This document shows positions 44,218-52,457 of a stretch of DNA of 64,000 nucleotides, one piece after another. Location of the stretch: NCBI RefSeq assembly GCF_014084125.1, contig NZ_CP048405.1, positions 4,154,001 through 4,218,000 on the forward strand, read 5' to 3'. Source of the DNA: Streptacidiphilus sp. PB12-B1b. Its GTDB lineage: Bacteria; Actinomycetota; Actinomycetes; Streptomycetales; Streptomycetaceae. Position numbers and translations under genes: made by a program. The first letter of the stretch is position 1, and each line of letters opens with the position of its first letter. The notes under the pieces are model-generated. The model did not search any database and had not been told where the DNA came from. It worked only from the letters and a program-made list of their open reading frames with translations.

Positions 44218-44706
44218 ATGACCGCCGCTACCCCCACCGGAACCGGCCTGGCCCAGGGCTGGTGCGCCCTGTCGCTGCTGCACGGGACGATCGAGGCGCA
44301 GGTCGAGCGGGCGCTGCAGGCCGGGCACGGGCTCAGCGTGCGCGAGTTCTCCCTGCTCGACGTCCTCAGCAGGCAGCACAGCGGGCCGGGCGGCCACCTG
44401 CAGATGAAGCAGGTGGCCGACGCCGTCGTGCTCAGCCAGAGCGCGACCACCCGCCTGGTCACCCGGCTGGAGGATCGGGGCCTGCTGAACCGCTACCTCT
44501 GCGAGACCGACCGGCGCGGCATCTACACCGACGTCACCCCGGACGGCCTGGCCCTGCTCGACGCCGCCCGCCCGACCAACGACACCGCCCTGCGCGCCGC
44601 CCTGGACCGGGCCGCGCGCAACCCCGACCTGGAGCCGCTCGTCCGGGCGGTGGAACTGCTGGGGCCCGGCTCCGACCGGCAGCGACCGCCGGAGGCGACC
44701 CGATGA
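44218..44706 (+). CDS. MarR-family regulator
   Basis: A 162-residue winged-helix protein: LSVREFSLLDVLSRQHSG, QMKQVADAVVLSQSATTRLV (recognition helix), RLEDRGLLNRYLCETDRRG and the wing IYTDVTPDGLALLD. It should repress the divergent MFS exporter and release on ligand binding. It has a strong AGGAGGAGG site. The next gene in the same direction starts 76 bp later and has its own repeats upstream. Confidence 0.88.
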   Translation: MTAATPTGTGLAQGWCALSLLHGTIEAQVERALQAGHGLSVREFSLLDVLSRQHSGPGGHLQMKQVADAVVLSQSATTRLVTRLEDRGLLNRYLCETDRRGIYTDVTPDGLALLDAARPTNDTALRAALDRAARNPDLEPLVRAVELLGPGSDRQRPPEATR

Positions 44707-44732
44707 TCGGGGTGCAGCCGGTGACAGCGTAA

Positions 44733-44765
44733 GTTGACGACTCAACAGCGGAAGTCAGCGGAAGT
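44733..44765 (+). promoter_or_regulatory. inverted repeat plus 10-bp tandem repeat before the fused ABC gene
   Basis: GTTGA-cgac-TCAAC (44733-44746) is an inverted repeat, directly followed by two tandem copies of CAGCGGAAGT (44746-44765). They lie between a MarR gene and the fused hydrolase/ABC gene and may be regulator sites. Confidence 0.4.
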
Positions 44766-44782
44766 CCTGTGAGAGGTCACAC

Positions 44783-47554
44783 GTGCGCATCGCGTTCCCC
44801 GAGCGCCTCCGGGCGCGGCTGCGCCGCAGCCGCCGGTTCTCCGCCCTGGTCGCCGTGCTGGCGCTGGCCGTCGTCGGCCTCGGCGGCTACAGCGCGCTGG
44901 GCCGGGCACAGCCCGCGGTGCGGCAGGAGGTGCTCAGCGTCACCGGCGTGCCCGAGGCCGACGGCACCCCGGTCAAGCTCGACGCCACGCTGTACCTCCC
45001 GGCCGGCAGCACCCCCCGGCCGGCCGTGGTGCTGGCCCACGGCTTCGGCGGCAGCAAGGACGACGAAGCCGCCGACGCCCTCTACCTGGCCCGGCACGGC
45101 TATGTGGCGCTGACGTACTCCGCGCGCGGCTTCGGCCGCTCCGGCGGGCTGATCCACCTGGACTCGCCGCAGTACGAGGTGCGGGACGCCGAGCGCATGG
45201 TCGACCTGCTGGCCACCCTGCCGCAGGTGGTCAAGGACGGCCCCGGCGATCCCCGGGTCGGCTTCACCGGCCCCTCCTACGGCGGCGCGCTGAGCCTGCT
45301 GGTCGCCGCCTACGACCACCGGGTCGACGCCATCGCCCCGCAGATCACCTGGAACAGCCTGGGCGCCTCGCTGTTCGGGCAGTCCGCGAGCGGCGGCCGG
45401 GGGACGGCCGGGCCCGGCGTCTTCAAGAAGGCCTGGGCCGGTGACTTCTTCGGCTCGGGCTCCAGCACGCCCGGCGCCGCCCCCGGCGCGCCCGCCGACC
45501 CCTGCGGCCGGTTCGCCCCCGACATCTGCGCCGCCTACCGGACCACCGCCGCCGGGGACGGCACCCCTGCCCCCGGCCTGCTCGACCTGCTGGCCGCCTC
45601 CAGCCCGGCCGGGGTGCTCAATCGCGTCGACGCCCCCACCCTGCTGGTCCAGGGCGAGGACGACTCGCTGTTCGGCCTGGACCAGGCCGACGCCAACGCC
45701 CGCGGCATCGCCGCCCACGGCACCCCGGTCAAGGTCGCCTGGTACTCCGGCGGCCACGACGCGCCGGGCACCTCCGCCGAGACCGCGCAGCTGCGCTCGC
45801 TCACCCTGGCCTGGTTCGACCACTACCTGAAGCACCAGGGGCCGACCCCCTCGACCGCCTTCAGTTTCACCAAAACCGGCACCGACCTGTCGCTGGAGAG
45901 CGGCACCGTCAGCGACTCCACGCTCACCGCGCCCGGCTACCCCGGGCTGCCGGGCGGCGCCGCGCCCCGCAGCACCCCGGTCCGGCTGAACGGCCCGGAG
46001 CAGACCGTGCTAGCCCCGGCCGGGGGCTACCCGGCCGCCACCACCAGCCTGCCCGGCCTGGGCGGGACGCTGGCCCAGCTCGGCTCCGGCAGCCCGGCCC
46101 TGGGCGCGGCCCTGGCCGGGCCGCCGGACCAGCAGGCGGTGTTCACCAGCGCCCCGCTGGCCGGCACCGTCCACGAGGTCGGCGCGGCCTCGGTCGAGCT
46201 GCACGTCGGCCCGGCCACGCCCGGCACCGGGGACGCCACCCTTTTCGCCAAGCTGTACGACCTCTCCCCCGGCGGCCAGGCCGTGCTGCCCGAGCAGCTG
46301 GTGGCGCCGATCCGGCTGACCGGGCTGACCCCGTCCGGCACCGACGTCCGGGTGGCGCTGCCCGGCGTGGTCCACGACTTCCCGGCCGGGCACCGGCTGG
46401 AGCTGGTGGTCTCCACCACCGACCAGGCGTACCAGCTGCCGCAGGACCCGCGCGGCTACCGCGTGGCCCTGGCCGGGAGCAGCACGGTGGGCGTCCCGCT
46501 GGTGGCCGCCGCATCCGCCGACGGCGGCAGCACCGACCTGCTGTGGACCATCGCCGGGATCGCCGCCGCGCTGGTGCTCGGTGCGGTCGGCGCCTGGGTG
46601 CTGCGCCGCCGCAGGCCGGGCGGCGGCATCGACCTCGATCCGGAGCTGGCCGACGTCCCGGTCGCCATCACCGGGCTCGGCAAGGCGTACGGGGACGGCT
46701 TCCGGGCCGTCAGCGACCTCGGCTTCACCGTCGGCCCCGGGCAGGTGCTGGGCCTGCTCGGGCCCAACGGCGCGGGCAAGACCACCACCCTGCGGATGCT
46801 GACCGGTCTGATCTTCCCCACCTCCGGCGAGATCCGGGTCTTCGGCCACCGGATCGTCCCGGGCGCGCCGGTGCTGTCCCGGGTCGGCGCGTTCATCGAG
46901 GGCCCCGGCTTCCTGCCGCACCTCTCCGGCCGGGAGAACCTGGCCCTGGCCTGGGCCGCCACCGGCCGTCCCGAGGCCGACGCGGACTTCGCCGCGGCGC
47001 TGGAGATCGCGGGCCTCGGCAAGGACCTGGAGCGCAAGGTCCGCGCCTACAGCCAGGGCATGCGGCAGCGGCTCGCCGTGGCCCAGGCCATGCTGGGCCT
47101 GCCCGACCTGCTGATCCTGGACGAGCCCACCAACGGCCTGGACCCGCCGCAGATCCGCGAGATGCGCGAGTCGCTGCGCCGCTACGCCGCCACCGGGCGC
47201 ACCGTGGTGGTCTCCAGCCACCTGCTGGCCGAGGTGGAGCAGACCTGCACGCACTGCGTGGTGATGGCGCGCGGGCGGCTGCTCGCCGCCGGGCCGGTGG
47301 ACGAGCTGATCGGCGCGGCCTCCTCCGTGCACATCGACGTCGACCAGCCCGCGCGGGCGGTCGAGCTGCTGACCGGGCTGCCCGGCGTGCTGGCCGCGCG
47401 CACCGGCTCCGACGGCGCGCTCGTCGTCGACCTGGACCGGATCCGGCCCGCCGTGGCGGTCAAGGTCCTGGTCGAGGCCGGTCTCGCGGTCGACCGCATC
47501 GCTCCACGGCGCCGCCTGGAGGACGTCTTCCTCGACCTCGTCCACGAAGGGTGA
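44783..47554 (+). CDS. fused CocE/PepX-type hydrolase and ABC ATPase
   Basis: A 923-residue two-part protein. Residues 20-40 form a membrane helix; about 50-350 an alpha/beta hydrolase with nucleophile motif GFTGPSYGGALS, acid in LVQGEDDSLFG and His in YSGGHDAPG; about 380-575 a PepX_C-like beta domain. A second helix (WTIAGIAAALVLGAVGAWVL, about 587-606) returns to the cytoplasm. Residues 620-920 are an ABC ATPase with Walker A GPNGAGKTT, signature-region YSQGMRQR, Walker B LLILDEPTNGLD and an H-loop in SSHLLAEVEQ. The hydrolase would thus face outside. GTG start after GAGAGG. Confidence 0.88.
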   Translation: MRIAFPERLRARLRRSRRFSALVAVLALAVVGLGGYSALGRAQPAVRQEVLSVTGVPEADGTPVKLDATLYLPAGSTPRPAVVLAHGFGGSKDDEAADALYLARHGYVALTYSARGFGRSGGLIHLDSPQYEVRDAERMVDLLATLPQVVKDGPGDPRVGFTGPSYGGALSLLVAAYDHRVDAIAPQITWNSLGASLFGQSASGGRGTAGPGVFKKAWAGDFFGSGSSTPGAAPGAPADPCGRFAPDICAAYRTTAAGDGTPAPGLLDLLAASSPAGVLNRVDAPTLLVQGEDDSLFGLDQADANARGIAAHGTPVKVAWYSGGHDAPGTSAETAQLRSLTLAWFDHYLKHQGPTPSTAFSFTKTGTDLSLESGTVSDSTLTAPGYPGLPGGAAPRSTPVRLNGPEQTVLAPAGGYPAATTSLPGLGGTLAQLGSGSPALGAALAGPPDQQAVFTSAPLAGTVHEVGAASVELHVGPATPGTGDATLFAKLYDLSPGGQAVLPEQLVAPIRLTGLTPSGTDVRVALPGVVHDFPAGHRLELVVSTTDQAYQLPQDPRGYRVALAGSSTVGVPLVAAASADGGSTDLLWTIAGIAAALVLGAVGAWVLRRRRPGGGIDLDPELADVPVAITGLGKAYGDGFRAVSDLGFTVGPGQVLGLLGPNGAGKTTTLRMLTGLIFPTSGEIRVFGHRIVPGAPVLSRVGAFIEGPGFLPHLSGRENLALAWAATGRPEADADFAAALEIAGLGKDLERKVRAYSQGMRQRLAVAQAMLGLPDLLILDEPTNGLDPPQIREMRESLRRYAATGRTVVVSSHLLAEVEQTCTHCVVMARGRLLAAGPVDELIGAASSVHIDVDQPARAVELLTGLPGVLAARTGSDGALVVDLDRIRPAVAVKVLVEAGLAVDRIAPRRRLEDVFLDLVHEG

Positions 47555-47562
47555 ACCCCGAC

Positions 47563-48570
47563 ATGCCCGCCCCTGATGCCGTGCCCGCCCCCGACGCCCG
47601 GCCCGCCGCCGACGCCGGGCCCGCACCGGAGCCGCAGCGCCCGCCGGAGCAGCCGCAGCGCGGCGTCGGCCGGGGCAGCCACACCGGGCTGAGCAGCGCC
47701 GACAGCCCGCCGCGCGCCTCCGCGCCGCACGGCGGGGCACCCGGCTACGACCCGCGCCGGACGCTGCCGCTGCGGGTGGAGCTGCGGCGGCAGCTGGGCC
47801 GGAACCGCACCCGGATCACCCTGGGGCTGCTGGTGGTGCTGCCGCTGCTGCTGGTCGCCGCGTTCAAACTGGGCGGCTCCGCGCCCGACCGCAACGGGCA
47901 GGTCACCCTGGTCGACTTCGCCACCGTGGGCGCGGCCAACTTCGCGCTGTTCGCCGTCTTCGCCTCGTCCGGCTTCCTGCTGGTCATCGTCGTCGCCCTG
48001 TTCTGCGGCGACACCGTGGCCAGCGAGGCCGGCTGGTCCAGCCTGCGCTACCTGCTGATCTCGCCGGTCGGACGGGCCCGGCTGCTGCGCCGCAAGCTGA
48101 CCGTCTCGCTGGGGCTGTCCGGTTTCGCCCTGGTGCTGCTGCCGGTGGTGTCGCTACTGGCGGGCTGGGCCGCCTTCGGCTGGCACCCGGTGCAGTCGCC
48201 GACCGGCGCCGGGCTGGGCACCGGGGCCGCGCTGGTCCGGCTGGCGATCATCGTCGGCTACCTCGCGGTCAGCCTGACCTTCGTCGCCGCCCTGGCCTTC
48301 TACGCCGGGGTCAGCACCGACGCGCCGCTGGGCGCGGTCGGCGGGACGGTGCTGATCGTCATCGTCTCCACCATCCTCGACAACGTCACCGCCCTGGGCG
48401 GGCTGCGGGACTGGCTGCCGACGCACTACGCGGACGCCTGGCTGGACGCCCTGGACCCGAGCGTCCAGTGGGACGCCATGCTGCGCGGCACGCTCTCCGC
48501 CCTGGTCTACAGCACCGTGCTGTTCGCCCTGGCCTGGCGGCACTTCCTGCGCAAGGACATCGTCAGCTGA
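47563..48570 (+). CDS. ABC-2 type permease partner of the fused hydrolase/ATPase
   Basis: A 335-residue membrane protein with a Pro/Ala-rich N-terminal 65 residues and six helices (from TLGLLVVLPLLLVAAF to ALVYSTVLFALAWRHF). SEAGWSSLRYLLISPVGRARLLRRK is the cytoplasmic coupling segment of ABC-2 permeases. It begins 8 bases after the ATPase stop (a GTG at 47551 overlapping the stop is an alternative), so the two form one transporter operon. Substrate unknown. Confidence 0.85.
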   Translation: MPAPDAVPAPDARPAADAGPAPEPQRPPEQPQRGVGRGSHTGLSSADSPPRASAPHGGAPGYDPRRTLPLRVELRRQLGRNRTRITLGLLVVLPLLLVAAFKLGGSAPDRNGQVTLVDFATVGAANFALFAVFASSGFLLVIVVALFCGDTVASEAGWSSLRYLLISPVGRARLLRRKLTVSLGLSGFALVLLPVVSLLAGWAAFGWHPVQSPTGAGLGTGAALVRLAIIVGYLAVSLTFVAALAFYAGVSTDAPLGAVGGTVLIVIVSTILDNVTALGGLRDWLPTHYADAWLDALDPSVQWDAMLRGTLSALVYSTVLFALAWRHFLRKDIVS

Positions 48571-48619
48571 CGCGCTGCCCACACTCTGGACACCGGGCCC
48601 GACCGCCCGACCGGAGTGT

Positions 48620-48625
48620 TAGGCT
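48620..48625 (+). promoter_or_regulatory. -10-like element for a leaderless leader-peptide transcript
   Basis: TAGGCT fits TANNNT and ends 7 nt before the leader ATG at 48633, the spacing expected when transcription starts at the A of the start codon. No good -35 element is seen at 17-18 nt; TGGACA at 48587-48592 is too far. Confidence 0.4.
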
Positions 48626-48632
48626 CCGCCAC

Positions 48633-48698
48633 ATGCTGCGCACCGCCACCCTCGCCATGATGCGAATGATGCCCCCGGAACCGGAGGCGCTTCGCTAG
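48633..48698 (+). CDS. 21-residue methionine-rich leader peptide
   Basis: The frame begins MLRTATLAMMRMMPP and ends EALR with TAG. Five of 21 residues are Met, four of them in the cluster MMRMM at 48657-48671. There is no ribosome site, consistent with leaderless translation. The stop codon lies inside a perfect palindrome, and a terminator follows 24 nt later. The arrangement is that of a ribosome-mediated transcription attenuator; the regulated gene is the SAM-related gene at 48819. Confidence 0.65.
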   Translation: MLRTATLAMMRMMPPEPEALR

Positions 48699-48705
48699 CG
48701 AAGCG
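48688..48705 (+). promoter_or_regulatory. 18-bp palindrome over the leader stop codon
   Basis: CGCTTCGCTAGCGAAGCG is a perfect palindrome containing the TAG of the leader peptide. It could be the pause hairpin of the attenuator. The adjacent CCGGAGG (48681-48687) can instead pair with CCTCCGG (48729-48735) in the terminator's left arm, which would form an antiterminator. Confidence 0.55.
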
Positions 48706-48722
48706 GTGTGCGCGCAGGACGC

Positions 48723-48756
48723 GACGGACCTCCGGAAACGGAGGTCCGTCTTTTTT
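48723..48756 (+). terminator. perfect Rho-independent terminator of the attenuator
   Basis: GACGGACCTCCG (48723-48734), a GAAA tetraloop, CGGAGGTCCGTC (48739-48750) and six T. This is the only hairpin in the window I found followed by a real T tract. It lies between the Met-rich leader and the downstream gene. It could also end the upstream ABC operon. Confidence 0.85.
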
Positions 48757-48818
48757 GTTGTCCGCGATCCCCTGAACTCCCAGTGCCCTCCCGAACCCCC
48801 AGAAGGCGAAGAACCGTC

Positions 48819-49658
48819 ATGACCCAGCGACCGGTCGTCTCCCTCACCGACTGCGCCGATCCCAACGCCCTGGCCCGCCAGTCCGCCAGGATCGCCGCGC
48901 TGTTCGGCGCCACGCCCAGCATCCTGCCGCTGACCGGGCCCGACCCGGAGGGCGCCGCCGCGCTCACCCTGCTCGACCTGCTGCGCGCCACCGACCTGGT
49001 CGGCGGCCCGACGCAGCCGACCGTGTTCCTGGTCAACATCGCCCCCAGGGACGGCCACTGGCCCAACGGCGTGCCGTTCTGCTACTTCCACCTCCGCGGG
49101 CACCTGGTCATCAGCACCCTGAACGCGCGGGTGCTGGCCCCGCTGCGCGGCTACCTGGGCGTGGAGGAGGTCCAGGTCACCGATGTGCGCGAGGTGGTCG
49201 AGGCCGCCGCCGGGCAGTGGGCCGGGCTGGCGCAACAGGAGGTCGAGGAGATCGTCCGCACCCAGTTCCGCAGCCTGTGGTACGTGCCGCTGCTGGCCCG
49301 CTGGCTGGTGGACGGCCGTCCGGTGCCCGCGCAGCCGCAGCCGCTGCCCGAGCCCGCGGCCGAGGAGGCGCACGTGCGGGTCGCCGTCGTGGACAACTTC
49401 GGCAACTGCAAGCTGGACCGGCCCGCCGCGCTGATCCCGGGCGGCACGGAGGGCGGCTGGCTGCTGCACAGCCCGCGCGAGGGCGGCACCGTGGAGGTGG
49501 GCCGCTTCGACCGGCTGCCCGACGTGCCGCACGGCCGACCCGGGATCACCACCGGCAGCTCCGGCGTCGGCTTCGCCGAACTGGTGGTGCGCGGAGGCTC
49601 CGCCGCCGACCTCTTCGGGCTGCGCGAGGGCGACCGGCTGCCCTGTCTCACCAGCTGA
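48819..49658 (+). CDS. SAM hydroxide adenosyltransferase-like (DUF62/duf-62 fold) protein
   Basis: A 279-residue protein. N-terminal VVSLTDCADPNALARQSARI recalls the TDFG start of SAM hydroxide adenosyltransferases and related fluorinase/chlorinase enzymes; VFLVNIAPRDG and ISTLNARVLAPL match their middle, and VRVAVVDNFGNCKLDRPAAL is the diagnostic C-terminal block. The family binds S-adenosylmethionine and releases adenosine and methionine. The divergence from the canonical N-terminus makes the exact reaction uncertain. GAAGGCGAAG precedes the ATG. A Met-rich leader and terminator lie upstream. Confidence 0.75.
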   Translation: MTQRPVVSLTDCADPNALARQSARIAALFGATPSILPLTGPDPEGAAALTLLDLLRATDLVGGPTQPTVFLVNIAPRDGHWPNGVPFCYFHLRGHLVISTLNARVLAPLRGYLGVEEVQVTDVREVVEAAAGQWAGLAQQEVEEIVRTQFRSLWYVPLLARWLVDGRPVPAQPQPLPEPAAEEAHVRVAVVDNFGNCKLDRPAALIPGGTEGGWLLHSPREGGTVEVGRFDRLPDVPHGRPGITTGSSGVGFAELVVRGGSAADLFGLREGDRLPCLTS

Positions 49659-49888
49659 CATGAGACCTGGGCGTTACCAGAAGGTAGCCGACCCGATTGA
49701 CACCGCAGGTGACCGCCCGGAATGCTGAAACGCATGTCCGGAAACCGATCCCTGGTACGTCGCCGCCACGTTGACCACGCACGTTGCGCCGCCGACCTGT
49801 GTCGCTGAGCTGTACCACCGCCCGACCGGACGCCCACCGCCGGCGTCCCCGTAGTGTCCTTCCGGACTCCATCGCAAAGGAACCACCC

Positions 49889-50788
49889 GTGTCCCGTGCC
49901 CGCACCGCCCTTGCCGCAGCCCTGGGGAGCGCCGTCGTCCTGGCGGCCGCCGCCTGCGCGCCGCAGTCCACCGCGACCTCCACCGCCTCCGCCGGGGCGA
50001 GCTCCGGCACCGGAGCGAGCGCGGCTGCCGCGGCCTGCTCGACCAGCAGCCCGGACCTGTACAAGCAGGGCCAGTTGACGGTGGCCACCGACTCCCCCGC
50101 GTACGCGCCGTGGTTCGACAACAACGCGCCGTCCGACGGCAAGGGCTTCGAGAGCGCGGTGGCCTACGCCGTGGCCGCCAAGCTCGGGTTCGGCAAGAGC
50201 CAGGTCAAGTGGGTGGTCGAGCCCTTCGACAACTCCTATGCGCCGGGCGCCAAGAACTTCGACTTCGATATCAACGAGATCTCGATCACCCCGCAGCGGG
50301 CCCAGGCGGTGGACTTCTCCACCGGCTACTACACCGCCGACCAGGGCGTGTTGGTGCTGAACAACTCCAAGTACGCCAAGGCCGGCTCGCTCTCCGCACT
50401 GAAGGACGCCAAGATCGGCGTCCAGGTGGCCACCACCAGCTACCAGGCGGTGCAGGACGAGATCAAGCCGGCCCACGCGCCGAGCGTCTACAACACCACC
50501 AACGACGAGGTCAACGCCCTCCAGGACGGCCAGATCGACGCCATCGTCACCGACATGCCGACCGTGTTCTACCTGTCCAGCGCCGAGCTGAGCCACGGGA
50601 AGATCCTCGGCGCGTTCGGCTACAACGGCAGCTCGCCCGAGCAGTTCGGGCTGCTGCTGAAGAAGGGCAGCGGGCTGACCTCCTGCGTGGACCAGGCGAT
50701 CGCCGGGCTCAAGTCCGACGGCACGCTCGCCCGGATCACCACCCAGTGGCTCTCGGCCTCGGCCGACGTGCCCGAGCTGAAGCAGTAA
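49889..50788 (+). CDS. amino-acid ABC transporter substrate-binding lipoprotein
   Basis: A 299-residue family-3 solute-binding protein from a GTG (AAAGGA upstream). A lipoprotein signal ends AAAAC-AP. The mature protein has LTVATDSPAYAPWFDNN, GFESAVAYAVAAKLGF, EISITPQRAQAVDFSTGYYTADQ, IGVQVATTSYQAVQ and IDAIVTDMP, typical of polar amino-acid binding proteins. Delivers ligand to the permease encoded 10 bp downstream. A TTGACA at 49697-49702 is a possible -35 element. Exact ligand unknown. Confidence 0.88.
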   Translation: MSRARTALAAALGSAVVLAAAACAPQSTATSTASAGASSGTGASAAAAACSTSSPDLYKQGQLTVATDSPAYAPWFDNNAPSDGKGFESAVAYAVAAKLGFGKSQVKWVVEPFDNSYAPGAKNFDFDINEISITPQRAQAVDFSTGYYTADQGVLVLNNSKYAKAGSLSALKDAKIGVQVATTSYQAVQDEIKPAHAPSVYNTTNDEVNALQDGQIDAIVTDMPTVFYLSSAELSHGKILGAFGYNGSSPEQFGLLLKKGSGLTSCVDQAIAGLKSDGTLARITTQWLSASADVPELKQ

Positions 50789-50798
50789 GCGGACGACG

Positions 50799-51698
50799 GT
50801 GGACCACGAAACCACGGCCGCGCTGGACCAGCAGGCCACCGCGCCGGACGCCGGGTACCGGCCCAGCGACCGGCAGCAGGAGCGCGAGCGGTTCCGCCGC
50901 GCCCGCAAGCGCCGCAACACCTGGATCGCCGCCCTGTGCACGGTGGCGTTCCTGGTGGTGGTGGGCGCGGCTGTGGTCGCGTCCCCCGGCTGGGCGCGGG
51001 TGCACAGCCTGTTCCTGGACAGCGGCGAGTTCCGCAGGACGCTGCCGGCGATCCTCCGGGGCTTCTGGCTGAACATCCAGATGTTCCTGATCGCCGAGGT
51101 GCTGATCCTGGTCCTGGGGCTGCTGATCGCCCTGGTCCGGGTGACCAGGGCGCCGGGCCTGCAACCGCTGCGGCTGGCCGCGACCCTCTACGTGGACGTG
51201 TTCCGCGGTGTGCCGACGCTGCTGCTGGTGTTCCTGATCGGCTACGGCCTGCCCGCGCTCCAGCTCCAGGGCACGCCCTCGCAGCCGTGGGTGCTCGGGG
51301 TGATCGCGCTGGTGCTGTCGTACGCCGCCTATGTCGCCGAGGTGTTCCGGGCCGGGCTGAACTCGGTGCACCCGGCGCAGCGCAACGCGGCCCGGGCGCT
51401 GGGGCTGAACGAGTCGCAGACGCTGCGGCACGTGATCCTGCCGCAGGCGGTCCGCAATGTGATCCCGCCGCTGTTGAACGACTTCATCGCGCTGCAGAAG
51501 GACACCGCGCTGGTGGCCGTCCTCGGCCCGCTGGAGGCGCTGCGGGTGGCGCAGATCAACGCCGACTACAACTTCAACTACACCCCCTACCTGGGTGCGG
51601 CGCTGCTGTTCATCGCCGTGACCATCCCGCTGACCCGGTACGCCGACCGACTGCAGCGGCGGGCGTCCCAGCGGCAGCGGGCGGAGGCGGCACGATGA
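50799..51698 (+). CDS. amino-acid ABC transporter permease (HisM/GlnP type)
   Basis: A 299-residue permease with a 42-residue charged cytoplasmic N-terminus and about five to six helices. The family coupling motif lies in AARALGLNESQTLRHVILPQAVR; FRGVPTLLLVFLIGYGLP and DTALVAVLGPLEALR are also typical of HisM/GlnP-type permeases. GTG start 10 bp after the binding-protein stop; its own stop overlaps the ATPase start (ATGA). The N-terminal extension is longer than in most HisM proteins. Confidence 0.88.
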   Translation: MDHETTAALDQQATAPDAGYRPSDRQQERERFRRARKRRNTWIAALCTVAFLVVVGAAVVASPGWARVHSLFLDSGEFRRTLPAILRGFWLNIQMFLIAEVLILVLGLLIALVRVTRAPGLQPLRLAATLYVDVFRGVPTLLLVFLIGYGLPALQLQGTPSQPWVLGVIALVLSYAAYVAEVFRAGLNSVHPAQRNAARALGLNESQTLRHVILPQAVRNVIPPLLNDFIALQKDTALVAVLGPLEALRVAQINADYNFNYTPYLGAALLFIAVTIPLTRYADRLQRRASQRQRAEAAR

Positions 51699-52435
51699 CC
51701 GAGGCACTGCTGCGGATCCGCGGCCTGCGCAAGCAGTACGGCTCGCGGCTGGTCCTGCGCTCGATCGACCTGGACGTCGCCGAGCACCAGGTGGTGTGCC
51801 TGATCGGGGGCTCCGGCTCGGGCAAGTCGACGCTGCTGCGCTGCGTGGACCTGCTGGACGAGGTCGACGACGGCACCGTGCACCTGGGCGGGACCGAGCT
51901 GACCGATCCGCGGCTGGACGCCAACGCGGCGCGCCGCCGGATCGGTGTCGTCTTCCAGGCGTACAACCTCTTCCCGCACCTGAGCGTGGTGGACAACATC
52001 ACCCTGGCGCCGCGCCGGGTGCACGGGGTGCCGCGCAAGGAGGCCGAGGAGACCGCGCGGGAGCTGCTGGCCCGGCTGGGCCTGGCCGACAAGGCGCAGG
52101 ACTACCCGGACCGGCTGTCCGGCGGCCAGCAGCAGCGCGCGGCGATCGCGCGCGCCCTGGCCACCGGGCCGGAGCTGCTGCTGTTCGACGAGATCACCTC
52201 GGCGCTGGACCCGGAGCTGGTGGGCGAGGTGCTGGACGTGGTCGCCGACCTCAAGCAGCGCGGGCTGACCATCCTGATGGCCACGCACGAGATGGGCTTC
52301 GCCCGGCACGCCGCCGACCAGGTGTGCTACCTGGAGGACGGCGTGATCCGGGAGCAGGGCAGCGCCGAGCAGGTGCTCACCGACCCGCAGCACGCCTCGA
52401 CCCGGCGCTTCCTCTCCCGGGTGCTGGAGCGGTAG
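51695..52435 (+). CDS. amino-acid ABC transporter ATPase (GlnQ type)
   Basis: A 246-residue ATPase with Walker A GGSGSGKSTLLRC, Q-loop VVFQAYNLFPHL, signature RLSGGQQQRAAIARAL, Walker B ELLLFDEITSALDPE and H-loop MATHEMGFA. It powers the importer with the two preceding genes. The downstream phosphoesterase gene is convergent after 22 bp. Confidence 0.93.
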   Translation: MTEALLRIRGLRKQYGSRLVLRSIDLDVAEHQVVCLIGGSGSGKSTLLRCVDLLDEVDDGTVHLGGTELTDPRLDANAARRRIGVVFQAYNLFPHLSVVDNITLAPRRVHGVPRKEAEETARELLARLGLADKAQDYPDRLSGGQQQRAAIARALATGPELLLFDEITSALDPELVGEVLDVVADLKQRGLTILMATHEMGFARHAADQVCYLEDGVIREQGSAEQVLTDPQHASTRRFLSRVLER

Positions 52436-52457
52436 CGCCGGGTCCGGTCCTCTTCTG

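Noticed and set aside
46010-47740. Long antisense frame opposite the fused hydrolase/ABC gene
   Set aside because: Composition is a mirror of the real coding strand; the plus-strand frame has all enzyme and ABC motifs.
49659-49888. Riboswitch or second attenuator before the amino-acid importer
   Set aside because: No leader peptide, T-tract terminator or known aptamer pattern could be identified.
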